This document shows, one piece after another, positions 11,596 through 12,394 of a DNA stretch of 12,394 nucleotides; position 1 is the first letter of the stretch, and each line of letters begins with the position of its first letter. The DNA is from Candidatus Liptonbacteria bacterium RIFCSPLOWO2_01_FULL_53_13. GTDB taxonomy: Bacteria > Patescibacteriota > Minisyncoccia > UBA6257 > 2-01-FULL-56-20. The stretch spans positions 737-13,130 of the forward strand of contig MHLB01000002.1 of the NCBI GenBank assembly GCA_001818895.1, written 5' to 3'. The position numbers were made by a program, and so were the translations under genes. The notes under the pieces were generated by a model. It saw only the letters and a program-made list of their open reading frames with translations, was not told where the DNA came from and did not search any database.

Positions 11596-11805
11596 ATGGA
11601 GAACGAACAGGAGATCAAAGAGTTAGTTATCGCCCGGCTTAAAACCCTGCCGAATAACAAGGATATTTCAATCGGTTCAAGCGGAGAATTTTCAAAAGAT
11701 GAGTTGATAGAAGCGGTTGAGAATGAAGATCAGCTAGGAAAGAAGCTCATTGAAGTGGAGATGAATTTTTTGCGGACGCTTAAGGACGGGCTCTACTATG
11801 AGTAA
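11596..11805 (+). CDS. unrecognised 69-aa acidic protein, second gene of the caspase-like operon
   Basis: A short, probably helical protein: EIKELVIARLKTLPNNKDIS (about 6-25), IGSSGEFSKDELIEAVENED (26-45) and KKLIEVEMNFLRTLKDGLYY (49-68). The S-x-G-EFSKDELIEAVE segment resembles a turn followed by a helix, as in small regulatory or adaptor proteins, but no known family is recognised with confidence. It starts four bases after the first small gene and its 3' end overlaps the start of the protease gene by eight bases. This tight coupling suggests coordinated translation and a shared job. No membrane segment or metal-binding motif is visible. Confidence 0.82.
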   Translation: MENEQEIKELVIARLKTLPNNKDISIGSSGEFSKDELIEAVENEDQLGKKLIEVEMNFLRTLKDGLYYE

Positions 11806-12394
11806 AGCCATTCTCGTAACCCGACCGGAGTACGATTATACGACGCGTTTCATTTCAGCGTGGGCTGTCAAAGTGATAGATTTTGCGAAATCCAAAGGGA
11901 CGAGCGTGTTTGATCTGTCGAAAGAGCGGGCAACAAAGAGAGAATTTGAGAGTATTGTGGAAAAGAAGCATCCGAGATTTATTTTTCTTAACGGCCACGG
12001 GGATGACAGAATGGTAACCGGCCAGGACGAAGAAGTCCTTGTCAAATGCGGGGAAAACGAAAAAGTATTGAAATCTAGAATTGTATACGCGCTATCGTGC
12101 CGTTCCGCGAAAGAGCTTGGCCCCGAAAGCGTTGCAAGCGGGGCGGACGCATATATCGGCTACGATGAGGATTTTATTTTTATGTATAGCAATGAAAAAC
12201 GGTTGCGACCAACGGAAGATAAAACCGCCGCGATGTTTCTTGAGTCGTCAAATCAAGTGGCAATGTCGCTTTTGAAGGGGAACTCCGCGCAGGCCTCGCA
12301 CCTTTCTTCACGGAGAGCATTTATCCGCAGCATACAAAAATTACTCACCAGCAAGGTTGCCCAAGAGGACAGCTCGGCAGTCAGATACCTTGTG
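11798..12394 (+). CDS. caspase/CHAT-like cysteine protease, cut by window edge
   Basis: The 199 visible residues fit the caspase-hemoglobinase fold (clan CD). FIFLNGHGD (about 61-69) gives the catalytic His67 after a hydrophobic strand. RIVYALSCRSAKELG (about 94-108) gives Cys101 after the next strand, in the same S-C-x-S setting as CHAT and metacaspase-type proteases. GADAYIGYDEDF (115-126) follows as in that family. The N-terminal strand KAILVTRPEYDYTTRFISAW is the expected start of the fold. No fused repeat or death-like domain appears before the edge; more may follow. The ATG overlaps the 69-aa gene by eight bases. Such proteases act in bacterial regulated cell death and defence in characterised cases; that role here is inference. 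The frame is open at 12394. Confidence 0.85.
   Translation, partial: MSKAILVTRPEYDYTTRFISAWAVKVIDFAKSKGTSVFDLSKERATKREFESIVEKKHPRFIFLNGHGDDRMVTGQDEEVLVKCGENEKVLKSRIVYALSCRSAKELGPESVASGADAYIGYDEDFIFMYSNEKRLRPTEDKTAAMFLESSNQVAMSLLKGNSAQASHLSSRRAFIRSIQKLLTSKVAQEDSSAVRYLV

Overview
The window looks like chromosomal DNA of a Candidate Phyla Radiation (Patescibacteria, Parcubacteria-like) bacterium. This is inference from gene content and style: a short IF-2 that begins directly at its G domain, free-standing LAGLIDADG proteins, a tiny YdeI/OmpD-type protein, few Shine-Dalgarno sites, start codons hugging extended -10 promoters, and many short palindromic repeats between genes and once inside a gene. 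No rRNA or taxon marker is present to prove it.

Left third (1-5000), informational and housekeeping, mostly minus strand. In transcription order: infB (IF-2), rbfA, tRNA-Cys(GCA) with its own strong promoter, a wrecked second tRNA-Cys copy, a long purine-rich tract, a two-motif LAGLIDADG protein, and the start of murB running off the left edge. Divergent from infB lies a second LAGLIDADG protein with an N-terminal HTH, then tRNA-Ser(GCT).

Middle (5000-10450), accessory. A terminator-like hairpin and promoter lead into a LysE-type exporter. Then come an unrecognised 211-aa protein, a class I methyltransferase-like protein, an APH-fold phosphotransferase-like protein, and, on the minus strand, an operon of two paralogous DUF2975-type membrane proteins plus a small XRE regulator. 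Most gaps between these genes hold hairpin-forming repeats, and 10018-10454 is a 437-base non-coding stretch of nested inverted repeats.

Right end (10450-12394), plus strand. A small YdeI/OmpD-associated-type protein, an unrecognised 157-aa protein, then a tight operon of two small proteins (59 and 69 aa) and a caspase/CHAT-like cysteine protease that runs off the edge. A 51-bp promoter-bearing repeat (48/51 identical) precedes both the 157-aa gene and the protease operon, with a diverged relative ahead of the exporter.

Strongest signals for follow-up: (1) the small-protein/caspase-like protease operon; (2) a 31-nt two-hairpin repeat inserted exactly in the T-loop and again in the anticodon loop of a tRNA-Cys pseudogene; (3) a repeat carried in frame inside the IF-2 GTPase domain; (4) the repeated promoter module; (5) a 106-bp MITE-like nested palindrome.
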